Source: Candidatus Lambdaproteobacteria bacterium (GTDB lineage Bacteria > SAR324 > NAC60-12). Taken from it: 15,133 nt of DNA. Positions 1 through 6,464 of the stretch are shown piece by piece. The notes below the pieces were generated by a model. That model was not told where the DNA came from, did no database searches, and saw only the letters and a program-made list of their open reading frames with translations. Position 1 is the first letter of the stretch. Every line of letters starts with the position of its first letter. Where the stretch lies: positions 1-15,133 of the forward strand of contig DTUH01000093.1 in NCBI GenBank assembly GCA_012964265.1. Reading direction: 5' to 3'. A program made the translations under genes and the position numbers.

Positions 1-3
1 CCA

Positions 4-1647
4 TCACTTCTGGTTCAGCTCATATTTTTCATTAAACTCTCCGGTTAAAGCAAGGAGTTCCACTCGGATTTTTTCTTGACGAATTCGGATAAGAATTTCC
101 TGCTGCTCCGACTCCACCACATCCTGTTGATTTTGAGAAATACGATAGCTCGTGCTTTTACCCAATTTGAAGCGCTTAATTTCATTACGCAACTGATCTT
201 TGGAAAGTTTACTTACTGCTGCTGCAGTCATTTTTTCCTTTTCAATTAAACTCAAAGATCGCAGCAGGGACTGGACACTCACATCAAGCTGAGATTTTCG
301 ATCCTTAATTTGCAGAGTTATTTGCTGCTGTTCCAGACGTTTGCGCTGGATATTTTCTATAGTGGCCTGATCACCCAATGGAACTTTCCAGGTTAAAGTA
401 ACGTTCATTCCATGGAGATCGCTTTTGCTAAAATCCGCAATTCCGCCAAATGAATTTTTGCTGTATCCATTTAAAACATAGTACAGATTTAAGTCCAGAT
501 TAGTTTTTTGCTTGTTCAGTTCTTGTTCTAACTGATAACGATTTTGTTCCAACGAAGCTTGTTTCAAACCAATTTGCGTGTCATTCGCATAAATTTTTTC
601 TAACAATGCAGAAACGTTTTCTGTCACAGCAGCATTTGTTGCAGGTCTGTCCACCGGATATAGTCCTACAGGCAAGTTTTTCAAATTAAGTGCTGCCCGA
701 ACCTGATCTTCAATGCGTAGTGCATCCAAACGTGACGAAAGCAAACTTTGTCGATTCCGCATTAATTGAGTTTCGGTAACTCTAACTTCTGTTGAGCTCA
801 AAAGACCTGCTTCCAGGCGGGCCTGGTTGTCACGTAAAAGTTTTTCTGAAAGATTTACTGCTTTCTTCTTAACCTCAACTGTTTCCAATATTCCAACTAA
901 ATCCCAATAAATAGAAGCCACCTGTTTAAGCAGGGATAATTCCGCTTGCTGTGAATTCAACTGACCTCTTGTTACATTAATTTCAGCCAACCGAACAGGT
1001 ATGTTGTTATATTCGGTGCCTGAGTCCTGAAAAAATGGAATAGAAACAGAGCTGGTTAAACTTAAACTGCTCAGAGAATCTCCGGTTGTACCGGTTGTAA
1101 CTTCACCACCCATTTCCATAAGAGAAAGAGAGGTAGATTTTTTGGTTTGTTCAGAATAAGTAAGACCATACGTGAGGCCGCTGTCCGTTTTCTGGGTGTA
1201 AGCCGAAGAAAAAGTCATACTGTTGGTGCTGCTCCCGCACAGTTGAGAAGGTGAGCAACTTGAAGATGCAGTAAGTGAAAGTATTTTAGCATAACCAAAA
1301 CTGGTGGTCACACTTGGCTTGTTTCTTTCCTGTGCAGCAATAACTGAAAGTTGTGCTGCAGCATTTCCAAGTTTTGATGCCTGCAGCAATAAGCTGCGTT
1401 CGAGCGCCAACTGTAAAACCAGCTTGAGCGAAACTTCCGCCATTTCACGGCCATCAACCGTTTTCAAGTTGACCAGTTTCAGTAACTGAGCAGTTTCTTC
1501 GGACAGTGATGTCTGATCCTGAGCTTGTACAGTGCCGCCCAAAATGAGACAAAACAATGGTAAAAATATCAGTAGTTTATATAAACTATTCAATATCAAC
1601 CTTGGTTGTGGTGGAAAAACAACTTTGAAAAGTGTAGCTATTTCCAT
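4..1647 (-). CDS. TolC-family outer membrane efflux/secretion channel protein
   Basis: The 547-residue product looks like an outer-membrane factor that would form a trimeric exit duct for an efflux pump or type I secretion system. A long signal peptide is visible: basic/polar residues to K24, a hydrophobic core at about 25-38, and a VQA site at 40-42 before QDQ. The mature part shows the duplicated OEP architecture. Helical repeat one is at about 72-325 with an 'RLEAGLLSSTEVR' turn at 277-289. Repeat two is at about 345-540 with an equivalent 'RFKLGKST' turn at 492-499. Each carries Gln/Glu/Leu-rich coiled-coil helices. It is somewhat longer than E. coli TolC because of a Ser/Thr-rich stretch at about 124-200, which contains two cysteines (C131, C137). 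No membrane-fusion or pump gene is in view; partners may lie before base 1. No clear Shine-Dalgarno sequence precedes the chosen ATG, so the exact start is uncertain. Confidence 0.85.
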   Translation of the reverse strand: MEIATLFKVVFPPQPRLILNSLYKLLIFLPLFCLILGGTVQAQDQTSLSEETAQLLKLVNLKTVDGREMAEVSLKLVLQLALERSLLLQASKLGNAAAQLSVIAAQERNKPSVTTSFGYAKILSLTASSSCSPSQLCGSSTNSMTFSSAYTQKTDSGLTYGLTYSEQTKKSTSLSLMEMGGEVTTGTTGDSLSSLSLTSSVSIPFFQDSGTEYNNIPVRLAEINVTRGQLNSQQAELSLLKQVASIYWDLVGILETVEVKKKAVNLSEKLLRDNQARLEAGLLSSTEVRVTETQLMRNRQSLLSSRLDALRIEDQVRAALNLKNLPVGLYPVDRPATNAAVTENVSALLEKIYANDTQIGLKQASLEQNRYQLEQELNKQKTNLDLNLYYVLNGYSKNSFGGIADFSKSDLHGMNVTLTWKVPLGDQATIENIQRKRLEQQQITLQIKDRKSQLDVSVQSLLRSLSLIEKEKMTAAAVSKLSKDQLRNEIKRFKLGKSTSYRISQNQQDVVESEQQEILIRIRQEKIRVELLALTGEFNEKYELNQK

Positions 1648-1736
1648 TCAAAAATAAATCAAGTTTAACGCACATTAAGGCTGAAATCATTTCTGCTGCG
1701 TAACGAATTGTATCCAATGCTTGTCCGCTCCAACTT

Positions 1737-1752
1737 TAAATCACTAAATCAC
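1737..1752. repeat. Tandem 8-base repeat TAAATCAC x2 (possible operator)
   Basis: Two perfect head-to-tail copies of TAAATCAC lie at 1737-1744 and 1745-1752, reading GTGATTTA on the strand of the TolC-family gene. A shortened copy (TAATCAC) recurs at 1785-1791. The location about 90 bases upstream of the tolC-like start is suitable for a regulator binding site. That role is inferred only; AT-rich spacers yield such repeats by chance. Confidence 0.35.
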
Positions 1753-1777
1753 GAAGCACGATCAATTCCGCATTATT

Positions 1778-1794
1778 CTTGATTTAATCACAAG
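1778..1794. repeat. Imperfect inverted repeat in divergent promoter region
   Basis: CTTGATTTAATCACAAG reads almost the same on both strands: CTTG/CAAG outer arms and a GATT-T-AATC core, with one unpaired A on the right side. It is located between two divergent genes and overlaps the third copy of the TAATCAC element. It could be a repressor or activator site; nothing identifies the regulator. Confidence 0.3.
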
Positions 1795-1907
1795 TTTCAT
1801 GCTATTTCTAAGTTTTTACATTTTGCAATCATGAATCTGTATTTTTCTTTGAAAGCAAATAATTGAACGCAATCAGAACCGTAAAAGGCAGTGCAGAATA
1901 AAACAAA

Positions 1908-1912
1908 AAGGA
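1908..1912 (+). promoter_or_regulatory. Shine-Dalgarno AAGGA deciding the msrB start
   Basis: AAGGA lies 5 bases before the ATG at 1918. An earlier in-frame ATG at 1891 lacks a comparable site and would only add nine charged/polar residues before the normal MsrB N-terminus. The 1918 start is therefore preferred. Confidence 0.65.
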
Positions 1913-1917
1913 CAAAT

Positions 1918-2322
1918 ATGACAGACAAAAATAATCTCAGCGAACAGGAGTGGAAAGAACGGTTGACTCCGGAACAATTTGAAATCTGCAGAAAAAAAGG
2001 TACAGAACTGCCTTTCAGCGGAAAGTATCTTGATACAAAGGTTAAAGGTATATACCGGTGTTTGTGTTGCGGCAATGTCTTATTTTTGTCAGAGAGCAAA
2101 TTTGATTCCGGATGCGGTTGGCCGAGTTTTTCAGAATCACTTGGAGATGATTACGTCGGCGAGCAGGAAGACCTGAGTTTGGCACGGCAAAGGACAGAAG
2201 TAATTTGCAAGCATTGCGATGCGCATTTGGGACATGTTTTTGAAGATGGTCCTGCACCGACCGGTTTGCGCTATTGCATAAATTCTGTTTCGATTGTACT
2301 CGAAGAGGACGAGGAATCTTGA
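1918..2322 (+). CDS. msrB: Peptide-methionine (R)-S-oxide reductase MsrB
   Basis: This 134-residue enzyme reduces the R epimer of methionine sulfoxide in oxidised proteins and uses thioredoxin as final reductant. Family marks are clear. The N-terminal 'L(T)PEQFEICR' helix is followed by structural zinc cysteines C48/C51 and C97/C100 (CxxC in each half). The SGCGWPSF motif at 64-71 carries a likely recycling cysteine, C66. The catalytic RYCINS motif at 118-123 has C120 as the sulfenic-acid-forming residue. Length matches stand-alone bacterial MsrB, and there is no fused MsrA. No signal peptide is seen, so it should act in the cytoplasm. It is followed after 65 bases by a HAD phosphatase gene and may be co-transcribed with it. 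No redox regulator site was recognised upstream. Confidence 0.96.
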   Translation: MTDKNNLSEQEWKERLTPEQFEICRKKGTELPFSGKYLDTKVKGIYRCLCCGNVLFLSESKFDSGCGWPSFSESLGDDYVGEQEDLSLARQRTEVICKHCDAHLGHVFEDGPAPTGLRYCINSVSIVLEEDEES

Positions 2323-2387
2323 TCTGAGACTCTTTTCCTGTCAGAATAAACGATACTGCTAACATTTTGTTAAGACATTAACTCAAT

Positions 2388-2921
2388 ATGAAAATTTGTT
2401 CCGATGTGGATGGAGTAATCCTGAATTACATTCAAGGTTTTATTGATTTCACACATGGAGAAAAAATCCCCTACACTCATGATCCTGAGCTTTACGGTGT
2501 CATCCGGAATTTTCCTGACAACGAGAAGATACGTGATAAATTCCATGCAGGTGATTATTTGCGTCAATTAAATTATTTTGATGACTCGCTGAATATCTTG
2601 AATACACTTGCCGGCCGGCATGAATTACATCTCGTAACTGCTCTGGAACCGGAACAATTTCAAAAACGTGTGGAAAATTTAAAAGCGCTAAATTACACTT
2701 CGCTGCAATGTGTAGGTGATTTTCGTAAAGAGCAGATTATTGTTGAGGAAATACAACCGGATGTAATGCTTGAGGATCGTCCGGAATTGATTGAAGCTTT
2801 CCATAACGCCGGAATTAACGTTTTTTTCCCTGACTGGCACCCCTACACCAAAGGGATGGAACGCTATGCAACCCCTTTTTCGCATTGGCAGGAAATTCCG
2901 GACTTGCTGAAAATACTCTAA
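2388..2921 (+). CDS. HAD-superfamily 5'-deoxynucleotidase-like phosphatase (NT5C type)
   Basis: The 177-residue protein carries the four HAD phosphatase motifs. Motif I is DVDGV at 6-10 (D6 nucleophile, D8 general acid), motif II is T84 in 'LVTAL', the motif III lysine is K114, and motif IV is 'MLEDRPE' with E129/D130 for Mg2+. Cap residues at about 15-70 follow directly after motif I, as in the 5'(3')-deoxyribonucleotidase (NT5C) family, and the size fits that family. The likely reaction is dephosphorylation of (deoxy)nucleoside monophosphates. The next gene encodes a nucleoside 2-deoxyribosyltransferase, which supports a nucleoside-salvage role, though substrate specificity is inferred. The start has no good Shine-Dalgarno sequence. 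Another small-molecule HAD phosphatase cannot be excluded. Confidence 0.8.
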   Translation: MKICSDVDGVILNYIQGFIDFTHGEKIPYTHDPELYGVIRNFPDNEKIRDKFHAGDYLRQLNYFDDSLNILNTLAGRHELHLVTALEPEQFQKRVENLKALNYTSLQCVGDFRKEQIIVEEIQPDVMLEDRPELIEAFHNAGINVFFPDWHPYTKGMERYATPFSHWQEIPDLLKIL

Positions 2922-2968
2922 AAACTAACTAAAGTTTTAGCTGATTCTTCAACTATCATAGATAATTC

Positions 2969-3625
2969 ATGTCAAATACTCACTCCATTTATTTTGCAGG
3001 TGATTTGTTTAATCATAAAGATTTAATCGGCAACCTGCTCTTGTCGGAAGCCATCGAAAAAGAGTCTGCCGGACGTTATCTTTGCGTTGTTCCTCAACAT
3101 CTTGAGCAAAGCACCAACCGCTCCATTGATATCCGCAACAGTGATTTGCGTGAGGTTGTCAAAGCAGATTTGATTCTGCTTAATTTTGACGGAACAGAAC
3201 TAGATTCCGGAACAGTGATCGAGTTTTTGTTTGCCAAAGTACTCGATATTCCTGCGGTGATTTTGCGCTCAGATTTCCGTGCAGCCGGAGATCAAAAACG
3301 TGGTGACCCCTGGAATCTGATGTGTTCCGGATATCCGCGCACCCGTAGAGTATCATTGAATGCTATGTCCTGGTATCAGGAAGCATGGAAAAAGGGCGGC
3401 GGCACATCCGCTATTCTGGAACGTTTTTATGGAAAGTTGTCAAAAATCATTAATGCAGAATTTGACATGCTTCTTAAAGAATCATCACTTTTTGACAACG
3501 AACAAATGCTGCAGAACGTTTATAAATGGGCATTGCGTTTTCCTGGAAGTGGATTTAGTGATTTATTCTGTGAAGAAGAGCTCAAAACTTTACTGGCAGC
3601 GAAACAAAATAAGGGTACTGTTTAA
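2969..3625 (+). CDS. Nucleoside 2-deoxyribosyltransferase family protein
   Basis: Enzymes of this family swap the base on 2'-deoxynucleosides (or hydrolyse the N-glycosidic bond) through a covalent deoxyribosyl-Glu intermediate. The 218-residue product shows the family layout: an N-terminal 'IYFAGDLF' strand-loop (7-14), then 'NSDLREVVKADLILLNFDG' (57-75), then 'DSGTVIEF' (79-86). E85 matches the nucleophilic glutamate, and D74/D79 the substrate-binding acids. The core ends near residue 120. A further ~100 residues, including a DPWN motif at about 113-116 and a helical C-terminus, make it longer than classic ~150-residue members. It lies 47 bases after the HAD deoxynucleotidase gene and 20 bases before gatB. 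No transport signal is seen, so it is cytoplasmic. The base specificity cannot be told from sequence. Confidence 0.8.
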   Translation: MSNTHSIYFAGDLFNHKDLIGNLLLSEAIEKESAGRYLCVVPQHLEQSTNRSIDIRNSDLREVVKADLILLNFDGTELDSGTVIEFLFAKVLDIPAVILRSDFRAAGDQKRGDPWNLMCSGYPRTRRVSLNAMSWYQEAWKKGGGTSAILERFYGKLSKIINAEFDMLLKESSLFDNEQMLQNVYKWALRFPGSGFSDLFCEEELKTLLAAKQNKGTV

Positions 3626-3645
3626 CTTAATCCAAAATAATTATT

Positions 3646-5079
3646 ATGGAATTTGAACCTGTAATCGGTTTGGAAATTCATCTTCAGCTGGCAACAGAAT
3701 CAAAAATTTTTTGCGGCTGTTCCACAGAATTTGGTAAACCGCCAAATGCTAATACTTGCCCGGTTTGTCTGGGTTTGCCTGGAGCTTTGCCTGTTCTGAA
3801 TCGTCAGGTTCCGGAGTTTGCTGCTCAGTTGGGACTAGCCTTAAATTGTGAAATTCGGCTGGAATCTCAGTTCGCACGCAAAAATTATTTCTATCCTGAC
3901 CTTCCTAAGGCTTATCAAATTTCTCAATTTGATCGCCCAATTTGCGAAAATGGGTGGCTGGAAATTGAAACTGAAACCAGGGGGAAAAGCCGGATCGGCA
4001 TCACACGTATTCACATGGAAGAGGATGCGGGGAAACTGATTCATGCTGAGGGCTGCCCCGAAAGCTTAGTTGATTTGAATCGTGCCGGGGTGCCCTTGCT
4101 GGAAATTGTGAGTGAACCTGACGTACGTTCTGCAGAAGAAGCAAAAGTGTACATGGAAAAAATCCATGCGATTGCCACAACGATTGGTGTTTCTGATGGT
4201 GATATGGAAAAAGGGCATTTACGTTGTGACGCAAATGTGTCTCTACGACCACAAGGACAGCAGGAATTTGGCACACGTACTGAAACAAAAAATCTCAATT
4301 CCTTCCGTTTCGTAAAACAGGCAATTACCTATGAAATGCAAAGGCAGCGTGAAGAAATTCTGGATGGAAAAAAGATAGTTCAGGAAACACGGCTCTGGGA
4401 CACCGACCGTAAAGTAACTTTTAGTATGCGCTCAAAAGAAGAAGCTGATGAGTATCGCTACTTTCCCGATCCGGATTTGCCACTGGTACGGCTATCTCCG
4501 GAATTGCTGGAAACGTTTCGGAAAAATCTTCCCGAACTTCCGGAGGCCAAACAGCAGCGATTTATGGCAGAATACGGATTAAGTGGATACGATGCGGAAG
4601 TGCTTTCTGCCAATAAAGAAATTTCAGCATATTTTGAGAAAATCCTCATGTACGGAGCTTCACCCAAAATCGCCTGTAACTGGATAATCGGTGACTTGAC
4701 CCGTGTGATGAATGAATCCGGAAAATCCCTCAATGAAATTGACCTCTCTCCGGAACATCTGGCGGATTTGACGAAACTCGTTGAAAGCGGAGAAATCAGC
4801 AGCAAGATTGCAAAAACTGTTTTTGAGGAAATGCTGAATTCAGGAAAAACACCCGCAGTTATTATTGAAGAAAAAGGCTTGAAGCAAGTCTCAGATGAGG
4901 GAGAGCTGGGGCAGATTGCGGATGAATTGCTTGCAGCAAATCCGGAGCAGGTAGAGCAATACCGTGCAGGAAAAACAAAAGTGATCGGTTTCTTTGTTGG
5001 ACAGATGATGAAAAAAACACGCGGAAAGGGCAATCCGGCAGTGATCAACAGCTTGTTGAAGGAAAAATTGGATGTTTAA
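3646..5079 (+). CDS. gatB: Asp-tRNA(Asn)/Glu-tRNA(Gln) amidotransferase subunit B
   Basis: GatB is the tRNA-binding kinase subunit of GatCAB. It activates the side chain of Glu-tRNA(Gln) and/or Asp-tRNA(Asn) so that ammonia from GatA can form the amide. The 477-residue product has the usual length. The N-terminal 'VIGLEIHLQL' begins at V6, and zinc-knuckle cysteines are C23, C25, C38 and C41. The family signature DLNRAGVPLLEIVSEPD is at 143-159. The C-terminal GatB/YqeY-type helical domain runs from about 330 to the end, with 'GFFVGQMMKKTRGKGNP' near 445-461. gatA and gatC are absent from the window, so the complex is encoded at separate loci. The stop overlaps the ccmC start by 8 bases, so translation is probably coupled to the cytochrome c maturation genes. 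No Shine-Dalgarno sequence is evident. Confidence 0.97.
   Translation: MEFEPVIGLEIHLQLATESKIFCGCSTEFGKPPNANTCPVCLGLPGALPVLNRQVPEFAAQLGLALNCEIRLESQFARKNYFYPDLPKAYQISQFDRPICENGWLEIETETRGKSRIGITRIHMEEDAGKLIHAEGCPESLVDLNRAGVPLLEIVSEPDVRSAEEAKVYMEKIHAIATTIGVSDGDMEKGHLRCDANVSLRPQGQQEFGTRTETKNLNSFRFVKQAITYEMQRQREEILDGKKIVQETRLWDTDRKVTFSMRSKEEADEYRYFPDPDLPLVRLSPELLETFRKNLPELPEAKQQRFMAEYGLSGYDAEVLSANKEISAYFEKILMYGASPKIACNWIIGDLTRVMNESGKSLNEIDLSPEHLADLTKLVESGEISSKIAKTVFEEMLNSGKTPAVIIEEKGLKQVSDEGELGQIADELLAANPEQVEQYRAGKTKVIGFFVGQMMKKTRGKGNPAVINSLLKEKLDV
5059..5063 (+). promoter_or_regulatory. Shine-Dalgarno AAGGA deciding the ccmC start
   Basis: AAGGA inside the end of gatB lies 8 bases before the ATG at 5072 and 17 bases before the alternative in-frame ATG at 5081. 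The spacing favours 5072, giving an 8-base overlap with gatB. Confidence 0.55.
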
Positions 5080-5770
5080 AATGAAAAAAATTATTTTCCT
5101 TTTGGAGTGGACATCAATTATTGGTTTACTTGCCTGCGCTCTCTGGGTTTTTTTGAAGTTGCCGATAGAAGCCAGCCAGGGATTCCCTCAAAAAATAATG
5201 TACCTTCATGTACCGTCAGTAATTACGACATACCTGGCTTTTTTTGTAGTCTTTGTGTTCAGCATAGCTTACCTTTGGAAACGTGAACTAATGTTCGATC
5301 AAATTGCAAAAGCCTCCGCGGAAGTCGGTTTGGTTTTTTGCGCACTTGTACTGATAACCGGTGCAATCTGGGGGCAAACTACATGGGGTACCTACTGGGT
5401 TTGGGATGCACGTTTGACAACAACACTCTTGTTGTTTTTAATTTTCATGGGCTATTTTCTGCTGAGGATGTCTGTCAATGACAGAGATAAAGAAGCACGG
5501 CTGGCCTCTGTTTTGGGTATAATCGGTTTTCTCGATATTCCAATTATTCACAAATCAGTTGAGTGGTGGCGAACTTTACACCAGCCATCCACACTATTTA
5601 AGGTGGATTCCGGAGAAGCAAAACCCTCGATGCCTTCTGAATTGCTTTATCCTCTCTTGGCTACAATATTTGTAATGCTGGCATTCTATCTCTTCTTACT
5701 ACTGCTGCGTTTTCAAACAGAAAAACGCATTGACACTCTCAATCAACTTCTTGCAGAAACACAGGATTAG
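5072..5770 (+). CDS. ccmC: Heme exporter/handling protein CcmC (cytochrome c maturation)
   Basis: CcmC presents heme at the periplasmic face of the inner membrane and loads it onto CcmE in cytochrome c maturation system I. The 232-residue product has about six hydrophobic segments (roughly 8-28, 48-68, 84-101, 114-132, 145-160 and 190-213). It has the Trp-rich heme-binding motif WGTYWVWD at 105-112, and the two conserved heme-ligand histidines correspond to H46 in 'LHVPS' and H170 in 'WWRTLHQ'. The start at 5072 overlaps gatB, and the TAG stop directly abuts the ccmD-like ATG. Together with ccmD and ccmE it forms a three-gene heme-delivery unit. ccmA and ccmB do not precede it as they do in the classic operon. 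CcsA/CcmF-family relatives share the Trp-rich motif, but length and histidine placement fit CcmC. Confidence 0.94.
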   Translation: MFKMKKIIFLLEWTSIIGLLACALWVFLKLPIEASQGFPQKIMYLHVPSVITTYLAFFVVFVFSIAYLWKRELMFDQIAKASAEVGLVFCALVLITGAIWGQTTWGTYWVWDARLTTTLLLFLIFMGYFLLRMSVNDRDKEARLASVLGIIGFLDIPIIHKSVEWWRTLHQPSTLFKVDSGEAKPSMPSELLYPLLATIFVMLAFYLFLLLLRFQTEKRIDTLNQLLAETQD

Positions 5771-5944
5771 ATGCTAATTGGTATAGAATATGTTGTAGTT
5801 GCTTATGTAATTTGGCTGTTTACATTTGTTTGCTACATTTTTATGACAAAGCGCCGTTTGAAAATTACCAACCGCGCAGTTGCTGCACTTGAAGAAAAAT
5901 TTACTGAATCATCCACACATTCTATGACGGAGAAAAATAAATGA
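5771..5944 (+). CDS. ccmD: CcmD-like small membrane protein
   Basis: This 57-residue ORF starts at the base after the ccmC stop and ends in an ATGA overlap with ccmE. It has the CcmD topology: a short N-terminus (MLIGIEY), one membrane helix at about 8-25 (VVVAYVIWLFTFVCYIFM), then a basic KRRLK segment at about 27-31 on the cytoplasmic side and a polar tail. AGGA lies four bases before the ATG. CcmD stabilises the CcmABC-CcmE complex and helps release holo-CcmE. CcmD proteins are poorly conserved in sequence, so the assignment rests on position, size and topology, which all agree. Confidence 0.85.
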   Translation: MLIGIEYVVVAYVIWLFTFVCYIFMTKRRLKITNRAVAALEEKFTESSTHSMTEKNK

Positions 5945-6378
5945 AAACAAGAAATAAATTTGTAATTGGTGGAGCAGTGATCCTTGCTGTATTAATCGCG
6001 CTGTCTGTGCAGGGGTTGCAGGAAATGACTGTTTTCTTTTATACTCCACAGGAAGTCCTTGCAAGTCCTGGTAAGTTTGAAGACAAGACAATCCGCATCG
6101 GGGCACTTGTACAAAAAGGCAGTGTAGAATGGAATGCTCAAGCCATTCAGCTTTCGTTCAAGATTACTGAAGACGGAAAAAAATTCATCCCCGTGTTTTA
6201 TGCCGGAGTCAAACCGGATTTGTTCCGTGAAGGACAAGGAGTTGTCGTTGAGGGAAAAATGAAAGGACAGCGTTTTGAAGCAAATCAATTGCTTGTCAAG
6301 CATAGTGAGGAGTACACAGTTGAGACTGAACACAAGAAAAACAAGGAAGATTATTACAAATCGATTCAGGCACAATAA
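5941..6378 (+). CDS. ccmE: Cytochrome c maturation heme chaperone CcmE
   Basis: CcmE is a membrane-anchored periplasmic chaperone that binds heme covalently and passes it to the CcmF/H lyase. The 145-residue product has an N-terminal anchor helix at about 7-24 and a beta-barrel (OB-fold) domain with 'YTPQEVL' at 34-40 and 'GALVQKGSV' at 54-62. The C-terminal heme site VKHSEEYTVE (119-128) has H121 as the covalent heme attachment residue and Y125 as the axial-ligand candidate, matching the HxxxY form. A good GGAG ribosome site at 5929-5932 precedes the ATG. The ATGA overlap with the ccmD-like gene indicates translational coupling. The ccm series stops here; the next gene encodes a histidine kinase. 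Confidence 0.96.
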   Translation: MKTRNKFVIGGAVILAVLIALSVQGLQEMTVFFYTPQEVLASPGKFEDKTIRIGALVQKGSVEWNAQAIQLSFKITEDGKKFIPVFYAGVKPDLFREGQGVVVEGKMKGQRFEANQLLVKHSEEYTVETEHKKNKEDYYKSIQAQ

Positions 6379-6424
6379 AGCAAGAAATCGTGGAGTGTGG
6401 TTCAGAACTCAAGAATTATTGACT

Positions 6425-6459
6425 CCAGTTTCCTGAAACCTGTTACCTGAAACCTACCG
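6425..6459 (+). repeat. Heptad repeat (CCTGAAA-like, about five units) upstream of the kinase gene
   Basis: Five consecutive 7-base units begin with CC. They are CCAGTTT, CCTGAAA, CCTGTTA, CCTGAAA and CCTACCG, occupying the whole region up to five bases before the ATG at 6465. Units two and four are identical. The strict 7-base period fits short tandemly repeated repetitive elements. It occupies the place where a ribosome site would be expected, and no Shine-Dalgarno sequence is seen. Confidence 0.6.
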
Positions 6460-6464
6460 CCAAA

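Larger units (their letters stand above)
1648..1917. other. Divergent intergenic region between tolC-like gene and msrB
   Basis: This AT-rich spacer separates the minus-strand TolC-family gene from plus-strand msrB, so it should hold promoters for both. I found no sigma70-type pair with good -35 and -10 hexamers at 16-18 base spacing. It does hold a perfect 8-base tandem repeat at 1737-1752, a related copy at 1785-1791 and an imperfect palindrome at 1778-1794, listed separately. No credible small ORF or RNA gene was recognised. Confidence 0.5.

Noticed and set aside
1891..1917. Upstream ATG for msrB
   Set aside because: It has no ribosome site, and the ATG at 1918 has AAGGA at a good distance.
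4458..5048. 196-codon open frame on the minus strand opposite gatB
   Set aside because: It is Ser/Pro-rich with no domain pattern and lies entirely inside gatB; it is a shadow of codon usage.
6419..6424. TTGACT as a -35 box before the kinase gene
   Set aside because: No -10 hexamer is found 16-18 bases downstream; that position is inside the heptad repeat.
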